IMG/VR virus record: IMGVR_UViG_3300022074_000114
Location: 1-40,493 of that record
Source of the DNA: a virus
Length of the DNA: 40,493 nt
Strand: one strand, 5' to 3'
Part shown: positions 18,801 to 26,077 of the stretch, in pieces
How the letters are laid out: each line of letters opens with the position of its first letter
How positions within the stretch are numbered: the first letter of the stretch is position 1
The notes under the pieces: generated by a model
Databases searched by the model: none
The model's input: only the letters and a program-made list of their open reading frames with translations
Told to the model about the DNA's origin: nothing
Made by a program: the position numbers and the translations under genes

Positions 18801-18908
18801 ATCAATTATAATTCACTTCCATACACTGAAAATGCTGGAAAAAACAGAGTATTAAAACAATCTTCAGATTTATCAACTAATTATAAATTCAATAAGATTA
18901 AATTGTAA
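12885..18908 (+). CDS. Giant 2007-residue virion adhesin or polysaccharide-interacting protein
   Basis: The largest gene of the window. The N-terminus (NPLDPDTWVGGVVPGPDD, 16-33) resembles the start of G8-type and related beta-helix proteins (W-x-G-x-VP-x-x-DD). Aromatic (Tyr, Trp, His) content is high throughout. Turn-like motifs with a Gly-Asp recur, for example FGIGDYISIES, FKTGDNLVISG and FKVGDLVYFWS. Residues about 1175-1370 look like a discoidin-type (F5/8C) carbohydrate-binding domain. Near residue 1475 the segment TITLNKPITHNHVGVG is followed by ITLKGDRAAP, resembling the G8/PbH1 beta-helix architecture. No catalytic residues can be named. A receptor-binding or capsule-interacting tail protein is likely. 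Confidence 0.75.
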   Translation: MATIYAKYNSSSVAMNPLDPDTWVGGVVPGPDDIARFYYYENTGAGSSFNATSAYTSTYMYLGTSQFSHVDSNFNINTPISRNRFTSGSQGAFTSSVWSSDYYRNVIGRHAAETQSNGNAYTYGANTSPLKYQKGFYSTQLSLNSVGTPASYNKTSDNYYNNNYKDRLQMYSPHFGPYYYRARMRTFYNYNSYGNVTSKFTFDGVTITVTGSVDGDYATGSRTFGVSKTEWLAAGNPYTRTDRMFDIITGSSLNIENGGRWKIYGPHNGRGQHVGNVLNHYSHISFWLVSESINSTPTMTSMTNGTSYDQSWHVAAKYNYMPGHQYPPFTEPNVFHADSGSLFIFQEASGSMKYGSASINTDGDTVYNSDNGNHYNYFFSGSDNAWYQKLNSYYGVGIGPGNPGQVKMLFDDIGYGSTIQNPRIDSTYSTWVSGSTTGSTGYSTAFNEENDITNEVVGGIKMSLMWHNDRLLQKYVLSGSQHWNVGRIELGSFNHFHVKDQAKITLHDMQSGTNHPSIDFAHYGGEDATLLLTDEVTIETSSSRTSLASTQECGIWHYRADCSLLISGSANYSRSLAPSASIAGDSTIAVSNLQNSFGIGDYISIESTGSVKTKGISEDVSLHFTGSEWNNGVYDSGSMAMFRGRSSDPTNVTSRGVNPQVGPGYTTQYKNNNNWFVSRYYTNTCETDEIVQIASMSGDYATVIKMHGKEGEIQSDMGLYTHDQFVETFGESSDTMYNGNKRVVLVDSNHLNFKTGDNLVISGSSYTVLNATSYLSQSHFYEFTSSNQPALEDVFDLEPAVYSGSSIWPVTLGTYGITSPTTYYTEVFKKDRLLITGSFKGSEFYQDKYKTSNAYNNTRYGGSSGSSNGYRALRLDPTLTYGWRNWNGTSYYDYHSVESTEHLWGKYNLKDTFNFRDGEIIVSGSLLRDGNFDPTSSEAWDYRNGFNVSWGETSIHGPHNSSQDSYYGKQAYYDYNPPYPYTHRVSFTYQGGPSINHGTYNVHANLPLSNGRVFNGGTDANSSGSFMIHKQTNNPNAPYRYIYSAARTPIQDDPSFPAGLDFDSLWLSGSATYSDATASLNPGTGHIKVAINKGHGKVYVGANGQEILFNKFFNEMGRGYVRLGLNMYSSIYSVNIKTRWQQLILDTTDSFNYRDRIKEGGLLYNHYPNHEVKHIASEVVDAKGFKNLLWEEQYTKGNTNRKPYMFANCYSGATAGAPGINGQKYVSEQYNPGRPLVPGGFISSQLYAYYQNSDNFYIIYDLREQTQFDTVGMVFFDTATIGYENDVNNKMNNIRFEVTDDVGVDSPSWTTVVATYDDTRLNTGDGGIRFYTFPSGSVTKRFIKYHSRGGTSNAAYAQHSFFGLYNMSASCADTLTPAPNEDYTDSYGGPSGSLCQVELGDAKNFKVGDLVYFWSKQMSSGARLNKSSTTYYGYKNMHSTTGYFDKSTPDDGFLGGVWNIHKITAKNGNTITLNKPITHNHVGVGTMCYKYNRGNITLKGDRAAPFMIYGTSQTNYRAIKNATFINGFSRKDQIAYNKYPDLIEDVGMMMNHDSYYGYHGHGLYKNIVGNGPQCGGNTNVMSDIYNTQRFNVMQTYGATNFNTSAEIMGGGHKYVQSFGVDLTYRNYTAYIYSNAYYNAVGANSPYYLRNNFILGGQNFSLADYAGGGWINTHQQTYNLNDFIFSEGNVMGQRTNRGDLYEPNDTHNLRRDKNGELRSITGEIAQWNQWFFPGNTNPRMRPGIYTWNQHQTRRYGNLDSVGRYGARLYSGKVHDLFEGHDFLLIKNQYYKHTFILKSENYATDGLYDIYPHSSNTLDINQNGYSDVMISCIFLVKEECDVRVDIDFTYIIDALNVIYGNADTVSYYGNKEYNQFGRSHPYISVINNDTTDHVDVTYLDKTTLTTLEKRDVHTLEPGSYSVNLHGRSSYNQTVHHLMRIKDIDLKLVTSDLSKVSVIQSNWDALKLFDNVEHNINYNSLPYTENAGKNRVLKQSSDLSTNYKFNKIKL

Positions 18909-18916
18909 TATTTATA
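18909..18916 (+). promoter_or_regulatory. Octamer TATTTATA close to the start of the second fibre gene
   Basis: The octamer occupies the 12-base gap between genes and ends only 4 bases before the ATG. If it were a promoter core, the transcript would lack a leader. It may be non-functional, but it is one of few intergenic sequences inside the fibre region. Confidence 0.25.
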
Positions 18917-18920
18917 TTAA

Positions 18921-21722
18921 ATGAAATATCAATTATTAAATAACGAACCACTCCAATTTTTTAATGCCGAAGGAGTATTAATAGGAACTATAGAAATTTC
19001 TGGTTCTGGAGATATGCTTATTAGACCAGAATCTGGATCAAGCAAGGATATCATTTTAGGTAATCGTGACACAGTTGGAGATGTAGAAATTGGATTACCA
19101 TCTGCAGAAGCTAATTTAAAATTAATGGGTGGAGGACTAATAACTGCCAATGGTAACACTCTAACTATAGGAGATTCTACGGTAGGAGATCAATTGATAT
19201 TTGGAGCTCCAATTACTGCTTCAAATGTACAAACAGCATCGTTTGCAATATCAGCATCTCATTTAATTGGCGGAGGCGGAGGTAGCGTTCCAGCTGGCAC
19301 TGTATCTGGATCTGCGCAGATTGCATTGTTAGGATTTGTATCAAGTTCTATAACTTCTTCAATGTCAGTATTTTCTGCAAGTAATGCAGTTACAGCATCT
19401 CATGCGTTAAATCCAGGAACAACAGTAGTAGCTAATCCAGGATCATCAGGCGACGGAGCATTATCAACAGTTACAATTGGAGCTCAAAATTTTAGCGTAG
19501 GTGGCGGAGGCGGAGGAGGCGGTGGTATATTTACTGCATCTGCAGGATATCAACAAACTATAAACAATTTAATTATATCTGAATCAAATGCCACATCATC
19601 ATTATCTGTAATTAATTCTGGATCTACAATATTTGATGTTCAAGGCTCTGTAGGACAATTATTTGAAGTACAAGACGGATTAGATGGTATATTAATGTCT
19701 GTTAATGATATATCAGGTATTCCTATATTAACAGTGTCATCATCAGGAGATGTGATATTAGCAGCAGGATCAACTTTACAAGGCACAGCAGCAACTGCAT
19801 CATTTGTAGCTGGCGTATCTGCAGCATTTCCATTTGCCGGAGCAGGAGTTATAACAGGATCATTAGACATAACAGGTTCTGGAGACGATATATTCAAAGT
19901 AAAATCATCATCAGGATCATTGTTTTCAGTCGATGATGGATTAGATGGTATTTTAATGTCAGTTAATGACATATCTGGATTACCATTATTTGAAGTATCA
20001 TCATCTGGAAATGTTTTACTACATGGAGATATATCTGGATCTATTGAATCGACTGCATCATTTGGACATTTACTGGTTAACGGAGTTTCAATATCAGGTT
20101 CTGGAGCAGGCGGCGGTGGAGGATCATCATTTACAGCTGCAGGTATATCAGGATCATTCGGAGCACCATCTGCATCATTTTCAACAAGAGTTACTGCAAA
20201 TGAATCTAATGTAACAACATTAACATCAAATATTAGTTCATTAACAGGAGCAACTGGAAGTTATGCAACTACTGGATCTGTTTCATTAAATACTTTAACT
20301 ATAAGTAATTTATCAGGAAGTTTAATACCAGGTAATGGATCTACATCGTCAATAGCAGTAACAGTTGATGGCAATCAAAAATTTGTGTTAGATGGGACAG
20401 TAACAGCATCTATAAGTTTAACTGCAGGTAATGCATATCGATTTGATCAATCAGATAATACTAATAACAATCATCCAATTGCATTTAAAATATCAGGAAG
20501 TAGTGATAATTACACAACTTTAGTAAGTGCATCAGGAGTACCAGGAAATGCTGCAGCATCAACATTAATATCAGTTACTAATGCTACTCCTAATTTAACT
20601 TATTATTGTACCGTTCATGGAACAGGAATGGGTGGTGATGGCAAAGGAGTATTAACTATTATAACTGGCTCTCAAATACAAAATGGATTCTTAGAAGTAT
20701 CTGGATCAACAAGATTATCAGGTTCATTTAAGGTAGTAGAAGGAGAAATTTCAAGTAGTAGATTTTTCTTTAAAGGTGCATCAGATCCAGGATTATTTCA
20801 TATTGGATTGGGAGCTAAAAATTCTTCTAATACAAATGTTGTAATAGGACCAGGGGCATCCGCTACTGTGGGAAGTTATAGAAATGTTGTTATAGGAAAT
20901 TCAACTACTGTTGGAGGAGGTTATAGAAGTGTACTTGTTGGTGAATATATTGATGCTCCAATTAATCATGGGGTTCTAATTGGAGATCGAGCTGATGCAA
21001 CTGTAGGAGGATCTATTAGTATAGGTTCATTAGCCGGAAATGGTGTATCCGCCCAAGGTATTAATATAGGATATCAGGCTAAGGGAAGTGGAGTTAGCAA
21101 TATTGTTTTAAATTCTACTTATGTTAGTGTTACTCCAACCAAAGCACATACTTTTGGGGTATATACTCATGGTACTCAACCTGTTTTGGAAATTGAAGCA
21201 ACAGGATCTTCACTTTTAACTGGCTCATCATTTACAATAGAAAAATCAGGTTCAACATTATTTGAAGTAATAGGATCAGAAGGAACAATATTTTCATTAG
21301 ATGATAATCTGGATGGAGAATTATTTACAGTTAATGATAGATCAGGTATTCCACAACTGCTAGTATCTTCATCAGGTAGAATTGAAGCAGAAGAGGGCGA
21401 ATCAGTAATAAGATCTCAAAGACCAATAGTTACCGTAGCAACAAATCCATTTACAGCATCAGCAGCAAATGTAGGACAATATTTTAGAGTGGGAGGTAAC
21501 ATTACATGTTCAATATTTGTTACAGCTTCGGCTCATTGTCCAATTGGAGCAGAGTTTGATTTCTTTCAAACATCATCTGTAGGAAACATGTTATTTGAAA
21601 CAGGATCTGGAGTTACATTGAATAGCAAAAACAGTAATCTAAATTTGGCAGGACAATTTTCATCAGCAACATTAAAATACATTGGTCTTGATGAATGGGA
21701 CTTAATGGGTGATCTAACATAA
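18921..21722 (+). CDS. Tail fibre/adhesin-like protein with cupredoxin-like module
   Basis: A 933-residue Ser/Gly-rich fibre. A unit with the form LFxVxDGLDGILMSVNDISG occurs twice (near residues 250 and 335) and in a variant form near 790. Residues about 476-580 look like a cupredoxin domain: FDQSDNTNNNHP places His518, and YYCTVHGTGMGG places Cys563, His566 and Met570, the His-Cys-His-Met set of type 1 copper sites. Residues about 640-735 carry YadA-like (V/I)xIG repeats. The C-terminal 90 residues end in a fibre-tip domain with ATLKYIGLDEWDLMGDL. Gly-rich linkers separate modules. No ribosome site is visible before the ATG. A tail adhesin role is likely; copper binding is not shown. Confidence 0.82.
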   Translation: MKYQLLNNEPLQFFNAEGVLIGTIEISGSGDMLIRPESGSSKDIILGNRDTVGDVEIGLPSAEANLKLMGGGLITANGNTLTIGDSTVGDQLIFGAPITASNVQTASFAISASHLIGGGGGSVPAGTVSGSAQIALLGFVSSSITSSMSVFSASNAVTASHALNPGTTVVANPGSSGDGALSTVTIGAQNFSVGGGGGGGGGIFTASAGYQQTINNLIISESNATSSLSVINSGSTIFDVQGSVGQLFEVQDGLDGILMSVNDISGIPILTVSSSGDVILAAGSTLQGTAATASFVAGVSAAFPFAGAGVITGSLDITGSGDDIFKVKSSSGSLFSVDDGLDGILMSVNDISGLPLFEVSSSGNVLLHGDISGSIESTASFGHLLVNGVSISGSGAGGGGGSSFTAAGISGSFGAPSASFSTRVTANESNVTTLTSNISSLTGATGSYATTGSVSLNTLTISNLSGSLIPGNGSTSSIAVTVDGNQKFVLDGTVTASISLTAGNAYRFDQSDNTNNNHPIAFKISGSSDNYTTLVSASGVPGNAAASTLISVTNATPNLTYYCTVHGTGMGGDGKGVLTIITGSQIQNGFLEVSGSTRLSGSFKVVEGEISSSRFFFKGASDPGLFHIGLGAKNSSNTNVVIGPGASATVGSYRNVVIGNSTTVGGGYRSVLVGEYIDAPINHGVLIGDRADATVGGSISIGSLAGNGVSAQGINIGYQAKGSGVSNIVLNSTYVSVTPTKAHTFGVYTHGTQPVLEIEATGSSLLTGSSFTIEKSGSTLFEVIGSEGTIFSLDDNLDGELFTVNDRSGIPQLLVSSSGRIEAEEGESVIRSQRPIVTVATNPFTASAANVGQYFRVGGNITCSIFVTASAHCPIGAEFDFFQTSSVGNMLFETGSGVTLNSKNSNLNLAGQFSSATLKYIGLDEWDLMGDLT

Positions 21723-21726
21723 TGTT

Positions 21727-22437
21727 ATGGCTGGCGTTAAAACAGGCATATCAGGACAAATAAATAATAATATTGTCACGGATGGATTAGTATTTTATAT
21801 AGATCCTGCTTATAAATCATCGTATACAGGTACTGGTACTACATTAACAGATTTAGAAGGATCAAATAATTTAACATTAATAAATGGTCCTACATTTAAT
21901 TCTAGCGGTAATGGAAGTATTAATTTTGATGGTCCTTCAGATTATGCTGAAACAGAATCAAATATAGGAATTTCTAGTAATGATTCAAGAACTTTTGAAG
22001 GCTGGTATTATATCGACGACACTACAAATAAAAATATTGCTGGATATGGTGCTTCTGGAGGTGCAATTTTATATGATACAATGATATTTAATAATGGTGG
22101 ATATGTTAATGCTATAGGACATTATTATGGAGGAGGAAATGATACTATTAGTACTCTTCCTAGTAGAAATACTATTAATGTAAATCAATGGAATCAAATT
22201 GTACATTTATATGATGGATCCGATGTTTCAATATATACTAATGGAGAATTTAGTAATTCTAAAACTTTAAGTCTGAATACAACAAATAGTAAATTAAGAA
22301 TAGCAGCCGGCCATTATGCCGGAGCATATAATTATTTTCTTGGTAAAGGAAGTACATTTAAAATATATAACCGTGCTTTATCAGCAGGAGAAGTTCTTCA
22401 AAACTATCAAGCACAAAAAGAAAGATTTGGATTATAA
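21727..22437 (+). CDS. LamG/concanavalin A-like lectin-fold protein 1 of 6
   Basis: A 236-residue protein. It begins with NNIVTDGLVFYIDPAY (14-29) and ends with YNRALSAGEVLQNYQAQK plus ERFGL. Both are hallmarks of the Laminin_G_3 / concanavalin A-like jelly-roll domain found in phage tails and bacterial surface proteins. The central WNQIVHLYDGSDVSIYTNG is the usual strand pair. There is no signal peptide. It opens a run of six adjacent genes of similar size and fold. Binding to host-surface glycans as a tail protein is inferred. Its stop overlaps the next start (TAATG). Confidence 0.85.
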   Translation: MAGVKTGISGQINNNIVTDGLVFYIDPAYKSSYTGTGTTLTDLEGSNNLTLINGPTFNSSGNGSINFDGPSDYAETESNIGISSNDSRTFEGWYYIDDTTNKNIAGYGASGGAILYDTMIFNNGGYVNAIGHYYGGGNDTISTLPSRNTINVNQWNQIVHLYDGSDVSIYTNGEFSNSKTLSLNTTNSKLRIAAGHYAGAYNYFLGKGSTFKIYNRALSAGEVLQNYQAQKERFGL

Positions 22438-23150
22438 TGGGTATACGTAGAGGTGAAATAACAACTAAAATTGTTTCTGACGGATTGGTATTCAATATGG
22501 ATGCTGCAAATAGAGCAAGTACTATACCAAGTACTGCTACAACAAAAACATTTAATACAGTAAATTTATCTCAATCTGGAAGTTTTATAAATGATACTAT
22601 ATATGATTCTAGTACTGTTACACCAAGTTATGCTTTAGATGGAAATGGAGATAGAATTCAATTAATACCAAATGATTTAGATTTTAGCAGTTTTACTAAT
22701 GGGTTTACTATGTCTACTTGGGTAAAACTAGCAAATAATACACAGACAGGTACTTACATTTATAGTAGAAGAAATTCTTCTAATAGTGATAATATATTTT
22801 CTATAATATATGGATATGTCTCCCAAAAATACGAAATATATAATGGTGCAGGAGGTGTTTTACGAGCCAATTCCCAAATTACTGTTAGTGATACTAATTG
22901 GCATAACATATGCTACAGTATAGGAACATCAGCAAAAGGATATTTAGATGCTTCCTTAACAACTAATGTAAGTTATGGATCTATGGTTGTATTAGGTTCT
23001 AGCACAGGAGATAATATTATAGGAGATTTTGGTAATGGAGTACATGATGTATATGGTAATATAGGACCAGTACATGTATACAACCGTGTATTATCAGCAG
23101 AAGAAGTGTTATACAATTATAATGGATTACGAGGGAGGTTTGGAGTATGA
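22437..23150 (+). CDS. LamG/concanavalin A-like lectin-fold protein 2 of 6
   Basis: A 237-residue paralog of its neighbours. The start motif IVSDGLVFNMDAANRAS, the middle strand STWVKLANNTQTGTYIYSRR and the ending YNRVLSAEEVLYNYNGLRGR identify a Laminin_G_3-type domain. The N-terminal region is closest to the next protein in the run (shared GLVFNMDAANRAS), pointing to a relatively recent duplication of this pair. The start overlaps the preceding stop by one base, and its TGA overlaps the next ATG, so translation through the array is coupled. Confidence 0.85.
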   Translation: MGIRRGEITTKIVSDGLVFNMDAANRASTIPSTATTKTFNTVNLSQSGSFINDTIYDSSTVTPSYALDGNGDRIQLIPNDLDFSSFTNGFTMSTWVKLANNTQTGTYIYSRRNSSNSDNIFSIIYGYVSQKYEIYNGAGGVLRANSQITVSDTNWHNICYSIGTSAKGYLDASLTTNVSYGSMVVLGSSTGDNIIGDFGNGVHDVYGNIGPVHVYNRVLSAEEVLYNYNGLRGRFGV

Positions 23151-23884
23151 GAGTAGGTAGCATAACAACAGATATTATAGCGGATGGGCTAGTATTCAAC
23201 ATGGATGCTGCTAATAGAGCTAGCTATGTAGAATTCAATACAACATCTTATAGTACTATTAATACAACAAATACAGGAAGTGTAGAAAATGATGCTGCTG
23301 TAGATTCTTTAGGTAATCCTAAAGCATGGGATTTTGACGGAATTGATTCAGCTGTTAGATGTTCTAATGTAGGAGATGAAATTGGAAAACCTTCAGAATA
23401 TACTTTTGAAGTATGGTTAAAACCAACTGATAGGGGAACAAATGCATATCAAATTTTCGGACAAAATTATGCAGCTTTTATACATAATACTTATAATCCT
23501 CCCCAATTCTCTTGGAGTACTTATCAAACCGGCGGAGGCGGCTCATATCAAGGTACACCTTTAGTATCATTAGACATAGTTGATAAGTGGACACATATGG
23601 TAGCTACATACCAAACTGCTTCAATGGGATTTGTTGATGGAACTAGTTATTCAGGAAACGTTTATTATAGAACCGCAGACGGAACAGTAGATGTGCATAG
23701 CACTGCAAATATGAATGGTACTATAGGAAGCTTTTACTATAAGGATTTTGGGTTTGGAAACGCTCAATCAGGGGTTTCAACGTTCGTAGGACAAATAGCA
23801 TGTGGAAGAGTATATAATAGAGCTTTAACCAAATCAGAAGTCCTACACAACTACAACGCATTAAAAGGTAGATTTGGCCTATAA
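23147..23884 (+). CDS. LamG/concanavalin A-like lectin-fold protein 3 of 6
   Basis: A 245-residue member of the array with DGLVFNMDAANRASY near the start, FEVWLKPTDRG and WTHMVATYQTASMGFVDG in the core, and VYNRALTKSEVLHNYNALKG plus RFGL at the end. ATGA overlap with the previous gene. It is the last of the first group of three, because a 25-base gap holding a candidate late promoter follows. The core loops differ strongly from genes 1 and 2 while the two ends are conserved, as expected if the ends hold the fold or attach to the virion and the loops bind varying ligands; that reading is inference. Confidence 0.85.
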   Translation: MRVGSITTDIIADGLVFNMDAANRASYVEFNTTSYSTINTTNTGSVENDAAVDSLGNPKAWDFDGIDSAVRCSNVGDEIGKPSEYTFEVWLKPTDRGTNAYQIFGQNYAAFIHNTYNPPQFSWSTYQTGGGGSYQGTPLVSLDIVDKWTHMVATYQTASMGFVDGTSYSGNVYYRTADGTVDVHSTANMNGTIGSFYYKDFGFGNAQSGVSTFVGQIACGRVYNRALTKSEVLHNYNALKGRFGL

Positions 23885-23886
23885 CA

Positions 23887-23894
23887 TATTTATA
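23887..23894 (+). promoter_or_regulatory. Candidate late promoter inside the lectin array
   Basis: TATTTATATAAAAAG, identical over 15 bases to copies at 6231 and 29170, lies 15 bases before the ATG of lectin gene 4. It is the only clear promoter-like site between 18921 and 26034. Confidence 0.5.
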
Positions 23895-23909
23895 TAAAAA
23901 GAACAGATT

Positions 23910-24611
23910 ATGGCATTTCATCATTCACCGAGAATAGTATCAGACGGATTAGTATTTGTCTTGGATGCAGCAAATATTAAAATGTATCCTGGGTCTGGAA
24001 CTACAGTAACAGATACTATTAGTGATACTTCTGGTACATTTACTGGTGCTGGATTTTATGATACTTCAACATTTGCAACTCCAGTATTTTCTTTTGATGG
24101 AAGTAATGATTATCTAACATATACTGATAGTACTATTCCAACACTAGGATCAGCGTTAACATGCGGGTTATGGATCAAATCATCTGATTCGCAAGCTGAA
24201 TTATTTTGTACATTTGAAACAGCTAATCCATTCAAAGGATTTTTATTTGGTATTGGATTTTCTGGAAATAATGGGAAATTAGATCTATACTGTTCACCAA
24301 CAGATGGATCCGGTGGAACAGCAGCTGCTGATACAGGTGTAGCTGTCAATGATAATACAATAAAATATGTTGTAGTTACTTATGATGGATCTAATGCAAG
24401 ATTTTATCATGATGGAGTATTATCATCAACAGTAAGTTTTACAAAAACAGCAGGCGCTTCAACTCAACCATTTAGAATAGGAGCTTCAAATAATTCCCCT
24501 GCTAATAGAATTTATTCAGGATTGATGGGTCCAGGACATATATACAATAGAACATTGACAGATGCAGAAGTACTTCAAAACTACAACGCAATGAAAGCGA
24601 GGTTCGAGTAA
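23910..24611 (+). CDS. LamG/concanavalin A-like lectin-fold protein 4 of 6
   Basis: A 233-residue member with PRIVSDGLVFVLDAANIKMY at the start, FSFDGSNDYLTY, CGLWIKSSDSQ and VVTYDGSNARFYHDG in the core, and YNRTLTDAEVLQNYNAMKAR at the end. This is the most typical Laminin_G_3 sequence of the six. It has its own candidate promoter 15 bases upstream and overlaps the next start by TAATG, so genes 4-6 may form a separately expressed group. Confidence 0.86.
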   Translation: MAFHHSPRIVSDGLVFVLDAANIKMYPGSGTTVTDTISDTSGTFTGAGFYDTSTFATPVFSFDGSNDYLTYTDSTIPTLGSALTCGLWIKSSDSQAELFCTFETANPFKGFLFGIGFSGNNGKLDLYCSPTDGSGGTAAADTGVAVNDNTIKYVVVTYDGSNARFYHDGVLSSTVSFTKTAGASTQPFRIGASNNSPANRIYSGLMGPGHIYNRTLTDAEVLQNYNAMKARFE

Positions 24612-25303
24612 TGGCAACGAATTATGGAACAGTTATACCATTAAATGGAGTAGCATCTTATTTTGATTCTAAAAAAGGAATATCAGATGCATTAGGAATT
24701 GCAGATCCATTAATAGCAAGAAATTCTGCATTTATTGATTCTGGATCATATCAAACATATTATGATGTTGGTGTGAGTAACAGATATTATCATACCAATA
24801 GTACGCCAGATACGTTGAAGGGAAATTCTAATTTTACAGTTTGTGGAGTATTTCGTCGAACTGCAGGATTCACAAGCAAAGGATGTTGGGGGATAGGAGC
24901 TGATGTAAGTGGACAAGGTATTTGTTCTTGGAATAGTACTGCTAATGGAAAAATTACAATAGACTTATGGGGTACAGCGACTTTCTCTACTGATCAAGTA
25001 TATCCTGAAGATGAATGGTGTTTTGCAGCATGGACAAAAGCAGCTGGCGTTTTTAGTAGAGCAAATATTGCTATGTGGAAAAATACTGTAAAATATACTG
25101 GATCTGATTTAGTAATACTGCGTGGAGGCGAATCTTCAGCAGTTAACATAAACGATAATGGATTAACCATAGCATCTATCAATGACTCAACTACATATGT
25201 ATGTCCAATAGAAATAGGATTCATAATATTTTATGACAGAGTGTTAACTGATACAGAAATTCTTAAGATGCATACTTTTGCACAAGGAAGGGGATACTTA
25301 TAA
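24611..25303 (+). CDS. Divergent LamG-like protein 5 of 6
   Basis: A 230-residue protein whose ending IIFYDRVLTDTEILKMHTFA keeps the (Y/F)-(N/D)-R-x-L-(T/S)-x-x-E-(V/I)-L signature of the array. The N-terminal motif is replaced by GVASYFDSKKGISDALGI. Core segments such as FTVCGVFRRTAGFTSKGCWG and WCFAAWTKAAG still fit a concanavalin-like sandwich. It contains several Cys residues, unlike its neighbours. Start and stop overlap the flanking genes (TAATG at both ends). It is probably a diverged member or one acquired from another phage lineage. Confidence 0.78.
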   Translation: MATNYGTVIPLNGVASYFDSKKGISDALGIADPLIARNSAFIDSGSYQTYYDVGVSNRYYHTNSTPDTLKGNSNFTVCGVFRRTAGFTSKGCWGIGADVSGQGICSWNSTANGKITIDLWGTATFSTDQVYPEDEWCFAAWTKAAGVFSRANIAMWKNTVKYTGSDLVILRGGESSAVNINDNGLTIASINDSTTYVCPIEIGFIIFYDRVLTDTEILKMHTFAQGRGYL

Positions 25304-26034
25304 TGGCAGTAATAGGCGGACGTAAACCACCACATCAAGAAGATATGATACTATACATCGATGGAGCATCGCCATCCACTGTTAGCTCAAACGGAACTCA
25401 ATTTAGTAGTATGGTTAAAAATGGAGTAGTAAATCGAGATGTATTAACCAATGACAATGCTCCAACATATGTAGAAGCAGGATTAGGTAGTTACATGGCA
25501 TTTGATGGTGTTGATGATGCTCTTCGTTGGAATAATACTGGATTTTCGAGTACCTATGAAATAACAGTTGCAATGTGGATGAAACCAAGATCTCATTCTG
25601 GAGGAACATATTGGAGAGGATTTTTTAGTGCTAGATCAACAGACGGAGGAAATGATCATAATACTGGTGTTTCCATGGATATGAGGAATGTAGCTAGAAG
25701 TTCATTTGATACTTTCAATATTGAAACTGGCGGAGGTTCAGGTAACACAGATCAAATGACTTCAAATATTGCATGGAACACATGGACTCACGTAGTTGGA
25801 GTTGTTTCAACAAGTCAAACCATTCCTTACATAAACGGTTCTGCAGAGAATACAAAAAGTAAAACTCAAGCTTACATTAATCTAGATTATTTGGTTTTTG
25901 GAGCAAGAACATACGGAGGCAATACAGGATATGCTCATGTTGATATAGCATCATGGAGTGTATTTAATAGAGTATTAACGCCTGCAGAAATATCAGACTT
26001 ATATACTCAAAATAAATGGCGGTATGGTTTGTAA
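25303..26034 (+). CDS. LamG/concanavalin A-like protein 6 of 6
   Basis: A 243-residue protein with EDMILYIDGASPS near the start, YMAFDGVDDALRW and ITVAMWMKPRSHSGGTYWRG in the core, WTHVVGVVSTSQTIPYING, and FNRVLTPAEISDLYTQNK at the end. All are standard Laminin_G_3 features. It closes the run of six. The gap after it contains a candidate late promoter, so the downstream small genes and tail genes are separately controlled. A ligand is not predictable. Confidence 0.83.
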   Translation: MAVIGGRKPPHQEDMILYIDGASPSTVSSNGTQFSSMVKNGVVNRDVLTNDNAPTYVEAGLGSYMAFDGVDDALRWNNTGFSSTYEITVAMWMKPRSHSGGTYWRGFFSARSTDGGNDHNTGVSMDMRNVARSSFDTFNIETGGGSGNTDQMTSNIAWNTWTHVVGVVSTSQTIPYINGSAENTKSKTQAYINLDYLVFGARTYGGNTGYAHVDIASWSVFNRVLTPAEISDLYTQNKWRYGL

Positions 26035-26043
26035 TATTGAAAA

Positions 26044-26051
26044 TATTTATA
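26044..26051 (+). promoter_or_regulatory. Candidate late promoter after the lectin array
   Basis: TATTTATA followed by TATTAATAATAAAGG, 26 bases before the next ATG. The downstream flank is less A-rich than in the best copies. Confidence 0.4.
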
Positions 26052-26077
26052 TATATTAATAATAAAGGATAATAAAA

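Noticed and set aside
21727-26034. Diversity-generating retroelement acting on the lectin genes
   Set aside because: No reverse transcriptase gene and no template/variable repeat pair were seen; the lectin cores differ throughout rather than at adenine-linked positions of one segment.
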